A DNA stretch of 64,000 nucleotides from Bacteroidales bacterium. Its GTDB lineage: Bacteria; Bacteroidota; Bacteroidia; Bacteroidales; UBA12077. The notes below the pieces were generated by a model. It ran no database searches, was not told the DNA's origin, and saw nothing but the letters and a program-made list of their open reading frames with translations. Shown here one piece after another: positions 9,235 through 18,359 of the stretch. The translations under genes were made by a program, and so were the position numbers. The DNA is taken from NCBI GenBank assembly GCA_013138975.1, contig WTBR01000075.1:1-64000 (forward strand), read 5' to 3'. Position 1 is the stretch's first letter; each line of letters opens with the position of its first letter.

Positions 9235-10842
9235 ATGAAAAAGAAAAGATCTATTCCGCATACATATGTAATTGTATTTTTTATAATCATATTCTCAGCA
9301 ATTTTAACATGGTTTGTGCCAGGAGGAGAATTTGACAGGGAAACAATAACTTTAAATGATGGAACTGTAAAAGAAGTAATTGTAAAAGATTCGTTTCATT
9401 ATACGAATCATGTACCGCAAACCTGGGAAATGTTCTCTGCATTTTTTGATGGATTTGTGGATAAGGCTGATATCATTGGATTAATATTATTAATAGGTGG
9501 AGCTTTCTGGATAATGAATGACAGTAAAGCTATTGATGTTGGTATTCTTACGTTTTTAAAGAAAACAAAGAAAATTGAACATTTTAAATTTTTCAAATTC
9601 CTAGGAATAGAAAATATTATTATAACCTTAATAATACTAATGTTCTCGATATTCGGAGCTGTATTTGGAATGAGTGAAGAAACTATTGCCTTTGTGATTA
9701 TTTTTGTTCCAATGGCTCTTTCAATGGGTTACGATTCTATTGTTGGTGTAAACATGTGTTTTGTTGCTGCAGGGCTTGGCTTTGCCGGAGCTTTATTAAA
9801 TCCATTTACAATAGGAATTGCTCAAGGCTTATCTGGTATCCCTTTATTTACAGGAATTGAATATCGACTTTTTACATGGGTTGTTCTAAATCTTTTTGGC
9901 ATTATATATATATTAAGGTATGCTAAAAAAATAAAAAAGAATCCGGAAGCATCCATAGTTTTTGAAGATGACAATAAAAACTGGAGAAATAAAGAGCATA
10001 TTGATATTGATAAATTGGAATATCACACTCCTATTTCTGCCTGGATTACTTATGCTTTAATTTCCGTTGTTCTTGTAATTATTTCGTTTGTAAATGTTAG
10101 TTCAACTTTATCTATAGGAAATTCATTAATTACAATTCCAATAGTACCAATTTTAACAGGGTTTTTTATTTTACTTAGCCCTATTTTATTAAAAAAATCA
10201 GTTCACTTTTTTATTCTCAATATCTTACTATTCACTATTCTATTTTTGATTATTGGTGTTATGGGATATGGCTGGTATATAATGGAAATTGCTACTCTAT
10301 TTTTCGCAATGGGTCTTGCATCGGGTATTGCTAATAATAAATCACCGAATAATATTACTAAATTATTTATTGAAGGAGCAAAAGATATAGCATCGGCAGC
10401 TTTAGTTGTTGGCTTAGCCGGTGGAATCATTATTGTTTTACAAGAAGGTAAAATTATTGATACAATGTTAAATTCGGTTTCTCAATCGATGAATTCTATG
10501 GGAAAAGTCGGTTCTATAGGTGTTATGTATGTAATTCAGACCTTTATTAATATTATTATTCCATCAGGAAGCGCAAAAGCTGCTCTGACAATGCCAATTA
10601 TGGCTCCATTTTCAGATTTAATTGGGATATCGCGACAAGCAACAGTTATGGCGTTTCAATTTGGAGATGGGTTTACAAATATGATTACACCAACATCTGG
10701 TGTTTTAATTGGTGTTTTAGGTGTTGCAAAAATACCTTATGAAAAGTGGGTTAAATGGATTACTCCATTCATGATAATGTTAATTATTCTTGGATTCTTA
10801 TTGTTAATTCCAACAGTTTTAATGGACCTTAACGGATTCTAA
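9235..10842 (+). CDS. YfcC-family basic amino acid / dicarboxylate-type transporter
   Basis: A 535-residue integral membrane protein of the YfcC/ArcD-related (DcuC superfamily) transporters. The N-terminus (IPHTYVIVFFIIIFSAILTWFVPGGEF) is the classic first helix with its conserved VPGG motif, and about 12 hydrophobic helices follow. Two internally similar Gly/Ser-rich hairpins are visible, one around GAVFGMSEETIAF and one around IIPSGSAKAALTMPIMAP, as in this transporter fold. It is divergent from hutI across 124 bp, so it might import histidine or export a product of the pathway; that is only inferred from position. A clear terminator follows. Confidence 0.85.
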   Translation: MKKKRSIPHTYVIVFFIIIFSAILTWFVPGGEFDRETITLNDGTVKEVIVKDSFHYTNHVPQTWEMFSAFFDGFVDKADIIGLILLIGGAFWIMNDSKAIDVGILTFLKKTKKIEHFKFFKFLGIENIIITLIILMFSIFGAVFGMSEETIAFVIIFVPMALSMGYDSIVGVNMCFVAAGLGFAGALLNPFTIGIAQGLSGIPLFTGIEYRLFTWVVLNLFGIIYILRYAKKIKKNPEASIVFEDDNKNWRNKEHIDIDKLEYHTPISAWITYALISVVLVIISFVNVSSTLSIGNSLITIPIVPILTGFFILLSPILLKKSVHFFILNILLFTILFLIIGVMGYGWYIMEIATLFFAMGLASGIANNKSPNNITKLFIEGAKDIASAALVVGLAGGIIIVLQEGKIIDTMLNSVSQSMNSMGKVGSIGVMYVIQTFINIIIPSGSAKAALTMPIMAPFSDLIGISRQATVMAFQFGDGFTNMITPTSGVLIGVLGVAKIPYEKWVKWITPFMIMLIILGFLLLIPTVLMDLNGF

Positions 10843-10862
10843 TCCTTTGATAGATTATAAAG

Positions 10863-10895
10863 AAAGCCGATGAAAATTAAATCATCGGCTTTTGT
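10863..10895 (+). terminator. Terminator of the YfcC transporter gene
   Basis: A 10-bp stem (AAAGCCGATG paired with CATCGGCTTT, 10-nt loop) with a T-rich tail starts 20 bp after the transporter stop codon. The convergent fabI gene ends 25 bp further on, so the hairpin may serve both strands. Confidence 0.75.
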
Positions 10896-10919
10896 ATTTT
10901 AATAATCATTCTGTTTTTC

Positions 10920-11801
10920 TTAAAATTCTTCAAACTTGTGTGTTATATCTTTAAAGTCTATATCTCTGAACTCACAACATTCATCTAGATTCTTACTATA
11001 AACATCCATAGCTCTCCTACTCATACCCATACTAGAGAATCCTCCATCGTGGAAAATATTTTGCATTGTTATTTTTTTAGTTAAATCAGAAAACATTGTA
11101 ACACAATAATCTGCACATTCTTCAGCGGTTGCATTTCCTAATGGCGACATTCGATTCGAGAAATCCATCAATCCTTCTAATCCCATAATCCCTGAACCTG
11201 CAGTAGTAGGAGTTGGTGATTGAGAAATTGTATTTACTCTAATTTTCTTCTCACGACCATAAATATACCCAAAACTTCTTGCTATAGACTCTAATAATGA
11301 TTTTGCATCAGCCATATCATTGTAACCATACAAAGTACGTTGAGCAGCAACATAGGAAAGTGCCAAAACTGAACCCCAATCATTTAAGGCATCTTTTTTT
11401 CGGGAAACTTGCAATATTTTATGAAAAGATAAAGCTGAAACATCTAATGTTTTTAAGAAATAATCATAATTTAAATTATCGTATGTAATTCCTTTTCGAA
11501 CGTTTGGTGACATTCCTATTGAGTGTAAGATAAAATCAAACTTACCTCCAAATATCTCCAATGTTTTGTCTATCAGGTTTTCTATATCCTCAACACTTGT
11601 TGCATCTGCAGGAATAACTTCTGTGTTACAAGCTTTTGCCAATTGTTCTGTATCTCCCAATCGTAGTGCAAATGGAGCATTTGTTAATACAATTTCAGCT
11701 CCTTCTTCGTATGCTTTTTCAGCGACTTTCCAAGCGATTGATTTATCATTCAAAGCTCCAAAAATCAATCCTTTTTTACCTTTCAATAAATTAAATGCCA
11801 T
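10920..11801 (-). CDS. fabI: Enoyl-[acyl-carrier-protein] reductase (NADH)
   Basis: A 293-residue short-chain dehydrogenase-fold enoyl-ACP reductase that completes each fatty-acid elongation cycle. The N-terminus has the FabI cofactor loop (GLIFGALNDKSIAWKVA), and the catalytic pair is spaced as Tyr160-x6-Lys167 within YGYNDMADAKSLLES, the FabI-type spacing rather than the x3 of ordinary SDRs. It is the last gene of the leftward bamD-to-fabI cluster, 80 bp after recN. The C-terminal extension beyond GGFSSMGMS is longer than in E. coli FabI but usual for Bacteroidota homologues. Confidence 0.95.
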   Translation of the reverse strand: MAFNLLKGKKGLIFGALNDKSIAWKVAEKAYEEGAEIVLTNAPFALRLGDTEQLAKACNTEVIPADATSVEDIENLIDKTLEIFGGKFDFILHSIGMSPNVRKGITYDNLNYDYFLKTLDVSALSFHKILQVSRKKDALNDWGSVLALSYVAAQRTLYGYNDMADAKSLLESIARSFGYIYGREKKIRVNTISQSPTPTTAGSGIMGLEGLMDFSNRMSPLGNATAEECADYCVTMFSDLTKKITMQNIFHDGGFSSMGMSRRAMDVYSKNLDECCEFRDIDFKDITHKFEEF

Positions 11802-11881
11802 AATTAGATTTTTAATTTGTACAAGTTACTTACAACTATGTAAAAATAATGTTCACTCGGACTTGTTATTAAGATTTATTC

Positions 11882-13537
11882 TTATTTCGATAATAATACT
11901 TTTGCATTCTGTATTGCGGCTTCTGATAAAGATTCACCACTTAACATTTTAGCAATTTCCTTTATTCTTTCTTCTTTAGATAGTAGCTTTATATAAGTAT
12001 TGGTACTTTCGTTATTATCCTTTTTATATACTACATAATGGTAATCGCCTTTACTTGCTATCTGGGGTAGGTGTGTTATATTTATTACTTGCATTTTTTC
12101 AGACATCCCTTTTATGATATCACCCATTTTATGAGCTATTTCACCTGATGTACCTGTATCTATTTCGTCAAAAATTATTGTAGGTAAGGTAGTTGTTTCA
12201 ACTAATAATGATTTAATACTTATCATTAGCCTTGATATTTCACCTCCGGATGCAACTTTCGACAATTCTTCTAATGCTATATTTTTATTCGCAGAAAACA
12301 TAAAACTTATCATTTCTTTTCCTGTTGATAAAAAATCTTCTGTAGGAATCTGCTTTACTTTAAAATTTGCGTTTGGAATTCCTAATTGTTGTAATATACT
12401 TATTACTTGTTTTTCAATTTTTGGTATAACGTTTTTTCTATTCTCTGATATTTTTGCAACTAACGCTAATAATACATTATATAAAGCAGTATGTTCTTTT
12501 TTAATTTTTTCAGTTTCGAAATCATAAGAATTAATCTTATCAATTTTTTGCTGTAATTCATCTTTTATTTCAATTAAATCTTTATCCCTTGAAACTTTGT
12601 GCTTTTGTTCCAGTGAATAAATATTATCCAACCTCTCTCTAATAAACTCAATTCTGGTTGGATCATGCTCAATTCTTTCATTTAGCTGTCCTACCTCATT
12701 GTTAATATCCTGAAGTTCTATATATACTGATCCAATTCGTTGAGCTAAATCACTTCCTTCTTTTATGTATTTTGAAATCGTTTCAATAGAATTTTTTGCT
12801 TGCTTTAAATTCGATATTATTGAAGTTTCCTCATTTGAAAGTATATTATAACAATTAGAAAGATTCACTTTTATTTCTTCAGAGTGATTTAATTTTTCAA
12901 GTTCAGTTTCTAATTCCCCTTGCTCGCCCTCTAAAACTTTTAATGCTTCTAATTGATCAAATTGAAACTGGAAATAATCCAAATCACTTTTAGCATTATC
13001 AGCATTATTTACTAATTTTCTATACTCTGTTGATAATATATTGTACTCTTCAAATTTATTTTGGTAATCTTCAAGTAAATCCTGATGATTTGCAAAAGAA
13101 TCAACTAAACTTAATTGAAAATGATCATCTCCCAACAATAAACTTTCATGTTGTGAATGTATATCGATTAAATTTTTACTTAAATCTTTTAATACTGATA
13201 AATTAACAGGAGTATCATTTATAAATGCCCGAGATTTTCCTTTATCATTGATTTCACGACGAATAGTTGTCAAATTTTCATAATCAAGATCATTCAGCTC
13301 AAAAAAGCTTTTAATTTTATATAAGTCTATTTGGAATTTTGCTTCAACATAGCATTTGCGTGTTTTATCTTTTAAAACGGAAGTATCAGCTCTTTGCCCA
13401 AGTATAAGTGATAAAGCTCCAAGTACTATTGACTTTCCTGCTCCTGTTTCTCCAGTAATTATATTCAGTCCATTATTAAAATCAACTTCCAATTCGTTGA
13501 TTAGGGCATAGTTCTGAATATAAATTGAATGAAGCAT
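11882..13537 (-). CDS. recN: DNA repair protein RecN
   Basis: A 551-residue SMC-like ATPase for double-strand-break repair. The Walker A motif is at residues 29-36 (GETGAGKS). Long coiled-coil arms span roughly 150-370. The C-terminal half has the ABC signature region (KVASGGEISRLMISIK) and the Walker B segment PTIIFDEIDTGTSGE, followed by the HLPQIAS loop. Length and domain order match RecN. It sits between the DUF4835 gene and fabI in the leftward housekeeping cluster, as in many Bacteroidota. Confidence 0.95.
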   Translation of the reverse strand: MLHSIYIQNYALINELEVDFNNGLNIITGETGAGKSIVLGALSLILGQRADTSVLKDKTRKCYVEAKFQIDLYKIKSFFELNDLDYENLTTIRREINDKGKSRAFINDTPVNLSVLKDLSKNLIDIHSQHESLLLGDDHFQLSLVDSFANHQDLLEDYQNKFEEYNILSTEYRKLVNNADNAKSDLDYFQFQFDQLEALKVLEGEQGELETELEKLNHSEEIKVNLSNCYNILSNEETSIISNLKQAKNSIETISKYIKEGSDLAQRIGSVYIELQDINNEVGQLNERIEHDPTRIEFIRERLDNIYSLEQKHKVSRDKDLIEIKDELQQKIDKINSYDFETEKIKKEHTALYNVLLALVAKISENRKNVIPKIEKQVISILQQLGIPNANFKVKQIPTEDFLSTGKEMISFMFSANKNIALEELSKVASGGEISRLMISIKSLLVETTTLPTIIFDEIDTGTSGEIAHKMGDIIKGMSEKMQVINITHLPQIASKGDYHYVVYKKDNNESTNTYIKLLSKEERIKEIAKMLSGESLSEAAIQNAKVLLSK

Positions 13538-13613
13538 AATTGTTTTTTTATCTAAATTATGATTACAAACTTACTAAAAAAAGATTATTGAAATATTAAA
13601 AGGAGCTCTAATG

Positions 13614-14516
13614 TTATTGTTGTTTGATCTTTATGTATTTATCAGAATTTGTTGGATCTATTTCGACCAAAATTTTATATACACGATCGGCTTCTGCCAT
13701 AAATGACTCAGAAAATATATTTATTAACTCATCTGACTTAGCTCTCATAATAAGCTCGAAAGCAAATAAATACGGATCGGGTTTCTGTCTATATATTTTT
13801 TGTAATAAATCAAGGCTTTCAGCAATTTGAGCCCTACCAACAGCTTCTTTACTATCCATTACATCTAATCCTAAACGATGATATCTATAAAGAAACTCTC
13901 TTAATCCTTTATATCGATCATTTAAAAAATTTTCGATAAACCAATATCTATTTTTTCGACTTTCAAACGCTTTCCAGCCCTTCTCCTGAGCATTTTGTGC
14001 ATTATTAACAATTTGTTCGGCTTTCTGATAATAAGCTGTTCCTCCCAAATGAGAAAATGTATCATAATCTAGGCCTATAATAATGTATGCGTAATAAGCT
14101 AACAAAGAGGTTAAATTAGATCTATGTTCAGTGATACTAAATTCCAATGGAGCAAACTCCACGTAATTAAATCTTAAATCATCATCTTTAAAATTTAAAA
14201 CAGTTGTATTATATGAAGTGTTAAAAGTTGGCCTACTTGATTGAATTTGGATACTACCCTTGAACTCATCACCATTATGTTCTTGAAGATTTATTAATAT
14301 ATTACACTCAATACGTTCTTCATTTGTATACATATGATTTGTCCATGCGGTATTATTCATAAACTCATACATTGCTGTTTGAAGTGTTTGAAATACTTGC
14401 TTATTTGTTCCTTGAATCTGGCTTGAATTCACTTGCACATTACACCTCAGCTCTTGACTATATGTTCCCTGTACAAATAATATTAATCCTACAACAAGTC
14501 CAAATATTTTCTTCAT
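13614..14516 (-). CDS. DUF4835-family secreted protein
   Basis: A 300-residue exported protein with a signal peptide (MKKIFGLVVGLILFVQGTYSQ), recognisable as the Bacteroidota-specific DUF4835 family from its start (LRCNVQVNSSQIQGTNKQVFQ...) and from its fixed place between coaBC and recN. The middle contains LLAYYAYIIIGLDYDTFSHLGG, well conserved in the family. Function is unknown. The gene begins 3 bp after the coaBC stop codon, so translation is probably coupled, and it should be expressed with bamD, rpoZ and coaBC. A role in the envelope is inferred from export and from bamD being in the same cluster. Confidence 0.85.
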   Translation of the reverse strand: MKKIFGLVVGLILFVQGTYSQELRCNVQVNSSQIQGTNKQVFQTLQTAMYEFMNNTAWTNHMYTNEERIECNILINLQEHNGDEFKGSIQIQSSRPTFNTSYNTTVLNFKDDDLRFNYVEFAPLEFSITEHRSNLTSLLAYYAYIIIGLDYDTFSHLGGTAYYQKAEQIVNNAQNAQEKGWKAFESRKNRYWFIENFLNDRYKGLREFLYRYHRLGLDVMDSKEAVGRAQIAESLDLLQKIYRQKPDPYLFAFELIMRAKSDELINIFSESFMAEADRVYKILVEIDPTNSDKYIKIKQQ

Positions 14517-14519
14517 ACT

Positions 14520-15728
14520 CTATGATTTTGAGAATTTTTCTATCAAGGTTTCAACAATATCAACGGCTACCTCATTTTTCGGTTTTAAATCAAATTTAGC
14601 TAAATTGTATTGATTATCAATAATACTAATTTTATTTGTATCATGTCCAAAACCAGCACCTTTTTCATTCAATGAATTTAAAACGATAAAATCGAGGTTT
14701 TTATTTTTAATCTTTAGTTTTGCATTTTCAATTTCGTTGTTTGTTTCTAAAGCGAACCCAACGAGAATTTGATTTTCATTTTTCATTTCTCCTAATTTAG
14801 CTGCGATATCTTTATTAGGTGTCAATGAAATATGCATATTGTCTTTACTTCGCTTAACTTTTTTATCAAACTGTGTTTCAGGTTTATAATCGGCTACAGC
14901 AGCAGACATAATTGCGGCCTCACAATCAGGAAAATATTTTATTGATTCATCGTACATTTCCTGTGCGGTTTGAATGCTAATTTTTGTAATTAAAGGATTT
15001 GATACATCCAAATTAGTTGGGCCTGAAACCAATATAACTTCAGCACCTTGATTTGCCAACTCTTCGGCAATTGCATATCCCATTTTACCTGAACTATAAT
15101 TTCCAATAAATCTTACAGGGTCAATAGGTTCAAATGTTGGTCCGGCAGTAACTAATATCTTTTTAGATTTTAGTTTTTTTTTTGAGGAGAAAAAATCGAT
15201 AATGTTTTTTGTAATTACTTCTGGTTCGGCCATTCTACCTTTACCGATAAGACCGCTGGCTAATTCACCGCTTTCAGGTTCTATTATTATATTACCATAA
15301 GATTTTAGTGTTTCGATATTTTTTAAATTAGCAGGATGCTTAAACATATCTAAATCCATAGCTGGCGCTAACATTACCGGACATTTTGCTGATAAATAAG
15401 TTGTAATTAATAAATTATCGGCTACAGCATGAGCCATTTTACCCATTGAGTTTGCTGTTGCTGGAGCTATTACATATAATTCAGACCATGAGCCTAAATC
15501 TACATGACTATTCCATTGCCCATTTTCAGGATCAAAAAAATCAACAAGGATTGGATTTTTTGATAAGGTAGCTAAAGTTAAAGGAGTAATAAACTCTTTG
15601 GCTAATTTAGTCATCACAACTTTTACTTGCGCACCTTCCTTTACAAGCAATCTAACAAGAATAGCAGCCTTATAGGCCGCTATTCCTCCTGTTATTCCTA
15701 ATAAAATATTTTTTCCTTTTAGCTTCAT
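14520..15728 (-). CDS. coaBC: Bifunctional phosphopantothenoylcysteine decarboxylase / phosphopantothenate-cysteine ligase
   Basis: A 402-residue bifunctional enzyme of coenzyme A synthesis. The CoaC flavoprotein domain (about 1-185) shows GITGGIAAYKA, the active-site His in NSHVDLGSW, the ATANSMGKMAHAVADNL stretch and the PAMDLDMF motif. The CoaB ligase domain (about 190-400) starts KILVTAGPTFEPIDPVRFIG with NYSSGKMGYA and the lysine-rich KKVKRSKDN motif. Length matches Dfp/CoaBC. It lies 21 bp after rpoZ and 3 bp before the DUF4835 gene on the same strand. Confidence 0.96.
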   Translation of the reverse strand: MKLKGKNILLGITGGIAAYKAAILVRLLVKEGAQVKVVMTKLAKEFITPLTLATLSKNPILVDFFDPENGQWNSHVDLGSWSELYVIAPATANSMGKMAHAVADNLLITTYLSAKCPVMLAPAMDLDMFKHPANLKNIETLKSYGNIIIEPESGELASGLIGKGRMAEPEVITKNIIDFFSSKKKLKSKKILVTAGPTFEPIDPVRFIGNYSSGKMGYAIAEELANQGAEVILVSGPTNLDVSNPLITKISIQTAQEMYDESIKYFPDCEAAIMSAAVADYKPETQFDKKVKRSKDNMHISLTPNKDIAAKLGEMKNENQILVGFALETNNEIENAKLKIKNKNLDFIVLNSLNEKGAGFGHDTNKISIIDNQYNLAKFDLKPKNEVAVDIVETLIEKFSKS

Positions 15729-15749
15729 GAGCTAATTTTTAGAATATTT

Positions 15750-16079
15750 CTATTCAGTTCCTTCTATTTCAGGTTTTCTATAATAAATTTGATCGTCCTG
15801 AAACTCCTGCACTGCGATTAAAGTTGGCTTTGGTAATCTTTCATAAAATCTTGAGATTTCAATCTGTTCTCTATTTTCAAAAACCTCTTCCAAATTATCA
15901 GTATAAGATGCAAATTCTTCCAACTTTCTATTCAACTCTTCTTTAAGTTCACTACCTATCTGATTTGCTCTTTTAGAAATGATAGCAACAGTTTCGTAAA
16001 TATTACCTGTTACATTATCAATTTCATTTAAATTTCGCGTTACAGTTGTAGTAGGAGCTTTCGTTTTTTTATAATCCAT
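15750..16079 (-). CDS. rpoZ: DNA-directed RNA polymerase omega subunit, Bacteroidota type
   Basis: A 109-residue protein that I recognise as the divergent omega subunit of this phylum. The core helix region (NIYETVAIISKRANQIGSELKEELNRKLEEF) corresponds to the RpoZ motif that binds the RNA polymerase beta-prime subunit, where VAIISKRANQI replaces the E. coli VxxAxxRARQL pattern. It lies directly between bamD (22-bp gap) and coaBC (21-bp gap), the standard order in Bacteroidota. Confidence 0.88.
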   Translation of the reverse strand: MDYKKTKAPTTTVTRNLNEIDNVTGNIYETVAIISKRANQIGSELKEELNRKLEEFASYTDNLEEVFENREQIEISRFYERLPKPTLIAVQEFQDDQIYYRKPEIEGTE

Positions 16080-16101
16080 CTTAAATATGATTTGTTAAAT
16101 A

Positions 16102-16884
16102 CTAATTCTTTAAAATACCCTGTGATTTATCAAATATTTCTGTTGCTTCATTCAAAAATGTGGTTTCTGGAAATTCTCCAACAAATGAATAAAACTCATC
16201 AACCGTAGATTGATATCTTTCAGTTCTTTTGATTTCAACACTATTTTCTGCTAATAAAAACTTAGATTTTAAAACCAAGAACATAATTTCTTCCCTATAT
16301 CTTGTTTCAGGAAAATCATCTAAACTATTATTTAATGCAACAATAGCAGCTTTATAAGATTCTAAATTATAATATAATTTTGCACTTTCAAATGATTTTT
16401 CGACTAATTTATTTCTTATTTTCTCAACATTTTCAATACATTCAGACGTTTTTTTACTCGTTGGATATCGAGACATATACAAGCCAAACAATGTTATTGC
16501 CTGATAAGAATATGTTTGATCCAAACTAGAACGAGGTGATAATAAAAATGTACAATAAGCATTCATAAATTCAGCATCCTCAACAAATTTACTATTTCCA
16601 AAGGTTCTTTTAAACTCGTCGAAATAATGAGCGGCTAACATATAACTCTTTTCATTATAACTACAATATGCTGCATAATAAAATACTGAATCTGCCTGTT
16701 TCGTTCCCTTTAAAATAGGCTTTAATTGTTCTAATAAACCCTCGGCTCTCATATAATCCTCTTCGGCATAATACTCCAGAGCCTTTTGATACTTTAAATT
16801 ATAATCTCGACTTTTCAATAATTTCTCATACTTACATGATGAAACCATTGCTATTAACAGTATAAATGGTATTAGTCTTCTCAT
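16102..16884 (-). CDS. bamD: Outer-membrane protein assembly factor BamD
   Basis: A 260-residue TPR lipoprotein of the BAM complex that inserts beta-barrel proteins into the outer membrane. The lipobox is MVSSCKYEKLLKSRD. Helical TPR repeats follow (YYAEEDYMRAEGLLEQLKPI, YNEKSYMLAAHYFDEFK, YYNLESYKAAIVALNNSL). I chose the ATG at 16884: the ATG four codons upstream falls almost at the expected transcription start of the TACATTTG promoter box at 16901-16908. It is the first gene of the bamD-rpoZ-coaBC-DUF4835-recN-fabI cluster. Confidence 0.92.
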   Translation of the reverse strand: MRRLIPFILLIAMVSSCKYEKLLKSRDYNLKYQKALEYYAEEDYMRAEGLLEQLKPILKGTKQADSVFYYAAYCSYNEKSYMLAAHYFDEFKRTFGNSKFVEDAEFMNAYCTFLLSPRSSLDQTYSYQAITLFGLYMSRYPTSKKTSECIENVEKIRNKLVEKSFESAKLYYNLESYKAAIVALNNSLDDFPETRYREEIMFLVLKSKFLLAENSVEIKRTERYQSTVDEFYSFVGEFPETTFLNEATEIFDKSQGILKN

Positions 16885-16900
16885 ATTTTTAAACATTTTG

Positions 16901-16908
16901 CAAATGTA
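16901..16908 (-). promoter_or_regulatory. Minus-strand -7 box (TACATTTG) for the bamD operon
   Basis: The minus-strand sequence TACATTTG fits the Bacteroidota -7 consensus TAnnTTTG and lies about 17 nt upstream of the chosen bamD start. The -33 element is weak (only a T-rich run about 19 bp upstream). Confidence 0.55.
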
Positions 16909-16978
16909 CGATTTTAGTTTAAATTGCTAAAATATAATGTCATTAAACGCTTAATTTATTTAAATTATTTTGTTCGAC

Positions 16979-17008
16979 TTGCTATTTTTTTAAAAAAACG
17001 TACTTTTG
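16979..17008 (+). promoter_or_regulatory. Bacteroidota-type promoter (TTG-N19-TACTTTTG) for the oxoamine synthase gene
   Basis: TTG at 16979-16981 and TACTTTTG at 17001-17008 are separated by 19 bp, matching the -33/-7 promoter of Bacteroidota primary sigma factors. The start codon follows 39 bp downstream, giving a short leader. Confidence 0.75.
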
Positions 17009-17046
17009 TTGCAAAGTAAAATAATAATTAAAAAATATATAAGATC

Positions 17047-18297
17047 GTGGATATTTTTAACAAGATTAAAGAAAGCATGGGTCCATTGGGCATGTATATG
17101 AAACAAGCTCACGGATATTTTACATTTCCAAAACTAGAAGGTGAAATTCATTCTAAAATGAAATTTAGGGGAAAAGAAGTGCTAACCTGGAGTTTAAATA
17201 ACTATATTGGATTAGCAAATCATCCTGAAGTTAGAAAAGCAGATGCAGAAGCTGCTAAAGAATATGGTTTGGCGTATCCAATGGGCGCCAGAATGATGTC
17301 GGGGCAAACTGGTAAACATGAAGAGCTTGAAAACAAATTAGCAGAATTTGTAAGCAAAGAAGACGCTTATCTATTAAATTTTGGTTACCAGGGAATGGTT
17401 TCCATTATTGATGCACTTGTTACTAGAAAAGATGTAATTGTATATGACAATGAATCTCATGCATGTATTATGGATGGCATTTTTCTTCACAAAGCTAAAG
17501 GAGGAAAAAGTTTTGTATATGCCCATAACGACATGGAAAAATGTGAGAAAATGTTAAAATTTGCAACTAGACGTGCTGAGGAAACTGGCGGAGGTGTTTT
17601 ATTAATCACTGAAGGTGTTTTTGGAATGGCTGGAGACTTAGGTAAGTTAAAAGAAATAGTTGCTCTAAAAGATAAGCATGAATTTAGATTACTTGTTGAT
17701 GATGCTCACGGATTTGGTACAATGGGTAAAACGGGTGCTGGTGCAGGAGAACATTTTGGTGTACAAGATGGAATAGATGTATATTTTGCAACTTTTGCAA
17801 AAGCTATGGCTGGAATAGGTGCATTTGTAGCATCAACAGAAGAGGTTACAAACTTTTTAAGATATAATTTAAGATCTCAGATTTTTGCTAAATCTTTACC
17901 AATGCCTATCGTTATTGGTTCATTAAAAAGATTAGAGTTACTTAAAACTCAAAGTGTATTAAGAGAGAATCTTTGGACTGTTGTAAATGCTTTACAAAAA
18001 GGATTAAAAGATGCTGGCTTTGATTTAGGTGTGACAGAATCTCCGGTAACTCCTGTGTATTTATCAGGAAGTATACCTGAAGGAACAAATATTACAATGG
18101 ATTTAAGAGAAAATTATAATGTTTTCTGTTCAATCGTTGTATATCCTGTAATTCCTAAAGGACAATTATTGTTAAGATTAATTCCAACTGCTACGCATAC
18201 TTTAGAGGATGTTGAGTATACAATTAATGCATTTAAAGCTGTTCATAAGAAATTACTTAATGGTGATTATAAAGCGGATTCTATTGCTCCGGTATAA
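17047..18297 (+). CDS. PLP-dependent alpha-oxoamine synthase (serine palmitoyltransferase or cysteate acyltransferase type)
   Basis: A 416-residue fold-type I PLP enzyme of the alpha-oxoamine synthase family, which condenses an amino acid with an acyl-CoA or acyl-ACP. Visible family features are ESHACIMDG, DDAHGFG (219-223, PLP ring contacts) and the Schiff-base Lys252 in TFAKAMAGIGAF. It starts with GTG and has a good promoter 39 bp upstream. In Bacteroidota such enzymes make either 3-ketosphinganine (from serine) or the sulfonolipid precursor (from cysteate). Its AYPMGARMMSGQT segment differs from the GSGCAGSR form I recall for Bacteroides serine palmitoyltransferases, so the cysteate option is open. 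Glycine C-acetyltransferase is a less likely alternative. Confidence 0.8.
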   Translation: MDIFNKIKESMGPLGMYMKQAHGYFTFPKLEGEIHSKMKFRGKEVLTWSLNNYIGLANHPEVRKADAEAAKEYGLAYPMGARMMSGQTGKHEELENKLAEFVSKEDAYLLNFGYQGMVSIIDALVTRKDVIVYDNESHACIMDGIFLHKAKGGKSFVYAHNDMEKCEKMLKFATRRAEETGGGVLLITEGVFGMAGDLGKLKEIVALKDKHEFRLLVDDAHGFGTMGKTGAGAGEHFGVQDGIDVYFATFAKAMAGIGAFVASTEEVTNFLRYNLRSQIFAKSLPMPIVIGSLKRLELLKTQSVLRENLWTVVNALQKGLKDAGFDLGVTESPVTPVYLSGSIPEGTNITMDLRENYNVFCSIVVYPVIPKGQLLLRLIPTATHTLEDVEYTINAFKAVHKKLLNGDYKADSIAPV

Positions 18298-18316
18298 ACC
18301 ATTATTATGATATAAT

Positions 18317-18349
18317 AAAAAACCTCACGAAAATTTCGTGAGGTTTTTT
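18317..18349 (+). terminator. Terminator of the oxoamine synthase gene
   Basis: A 16-bp perfect stem (AAAAAACCTCACGAAA and its complement) flanked by A and T runs, 19 bp beyond the stop codon; it can work in both directions. A near-copy of the same hairpin stands at 18793-18831. Confidence 0.85.
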
Positions 18350-18359
18350 ATTAACTAAT

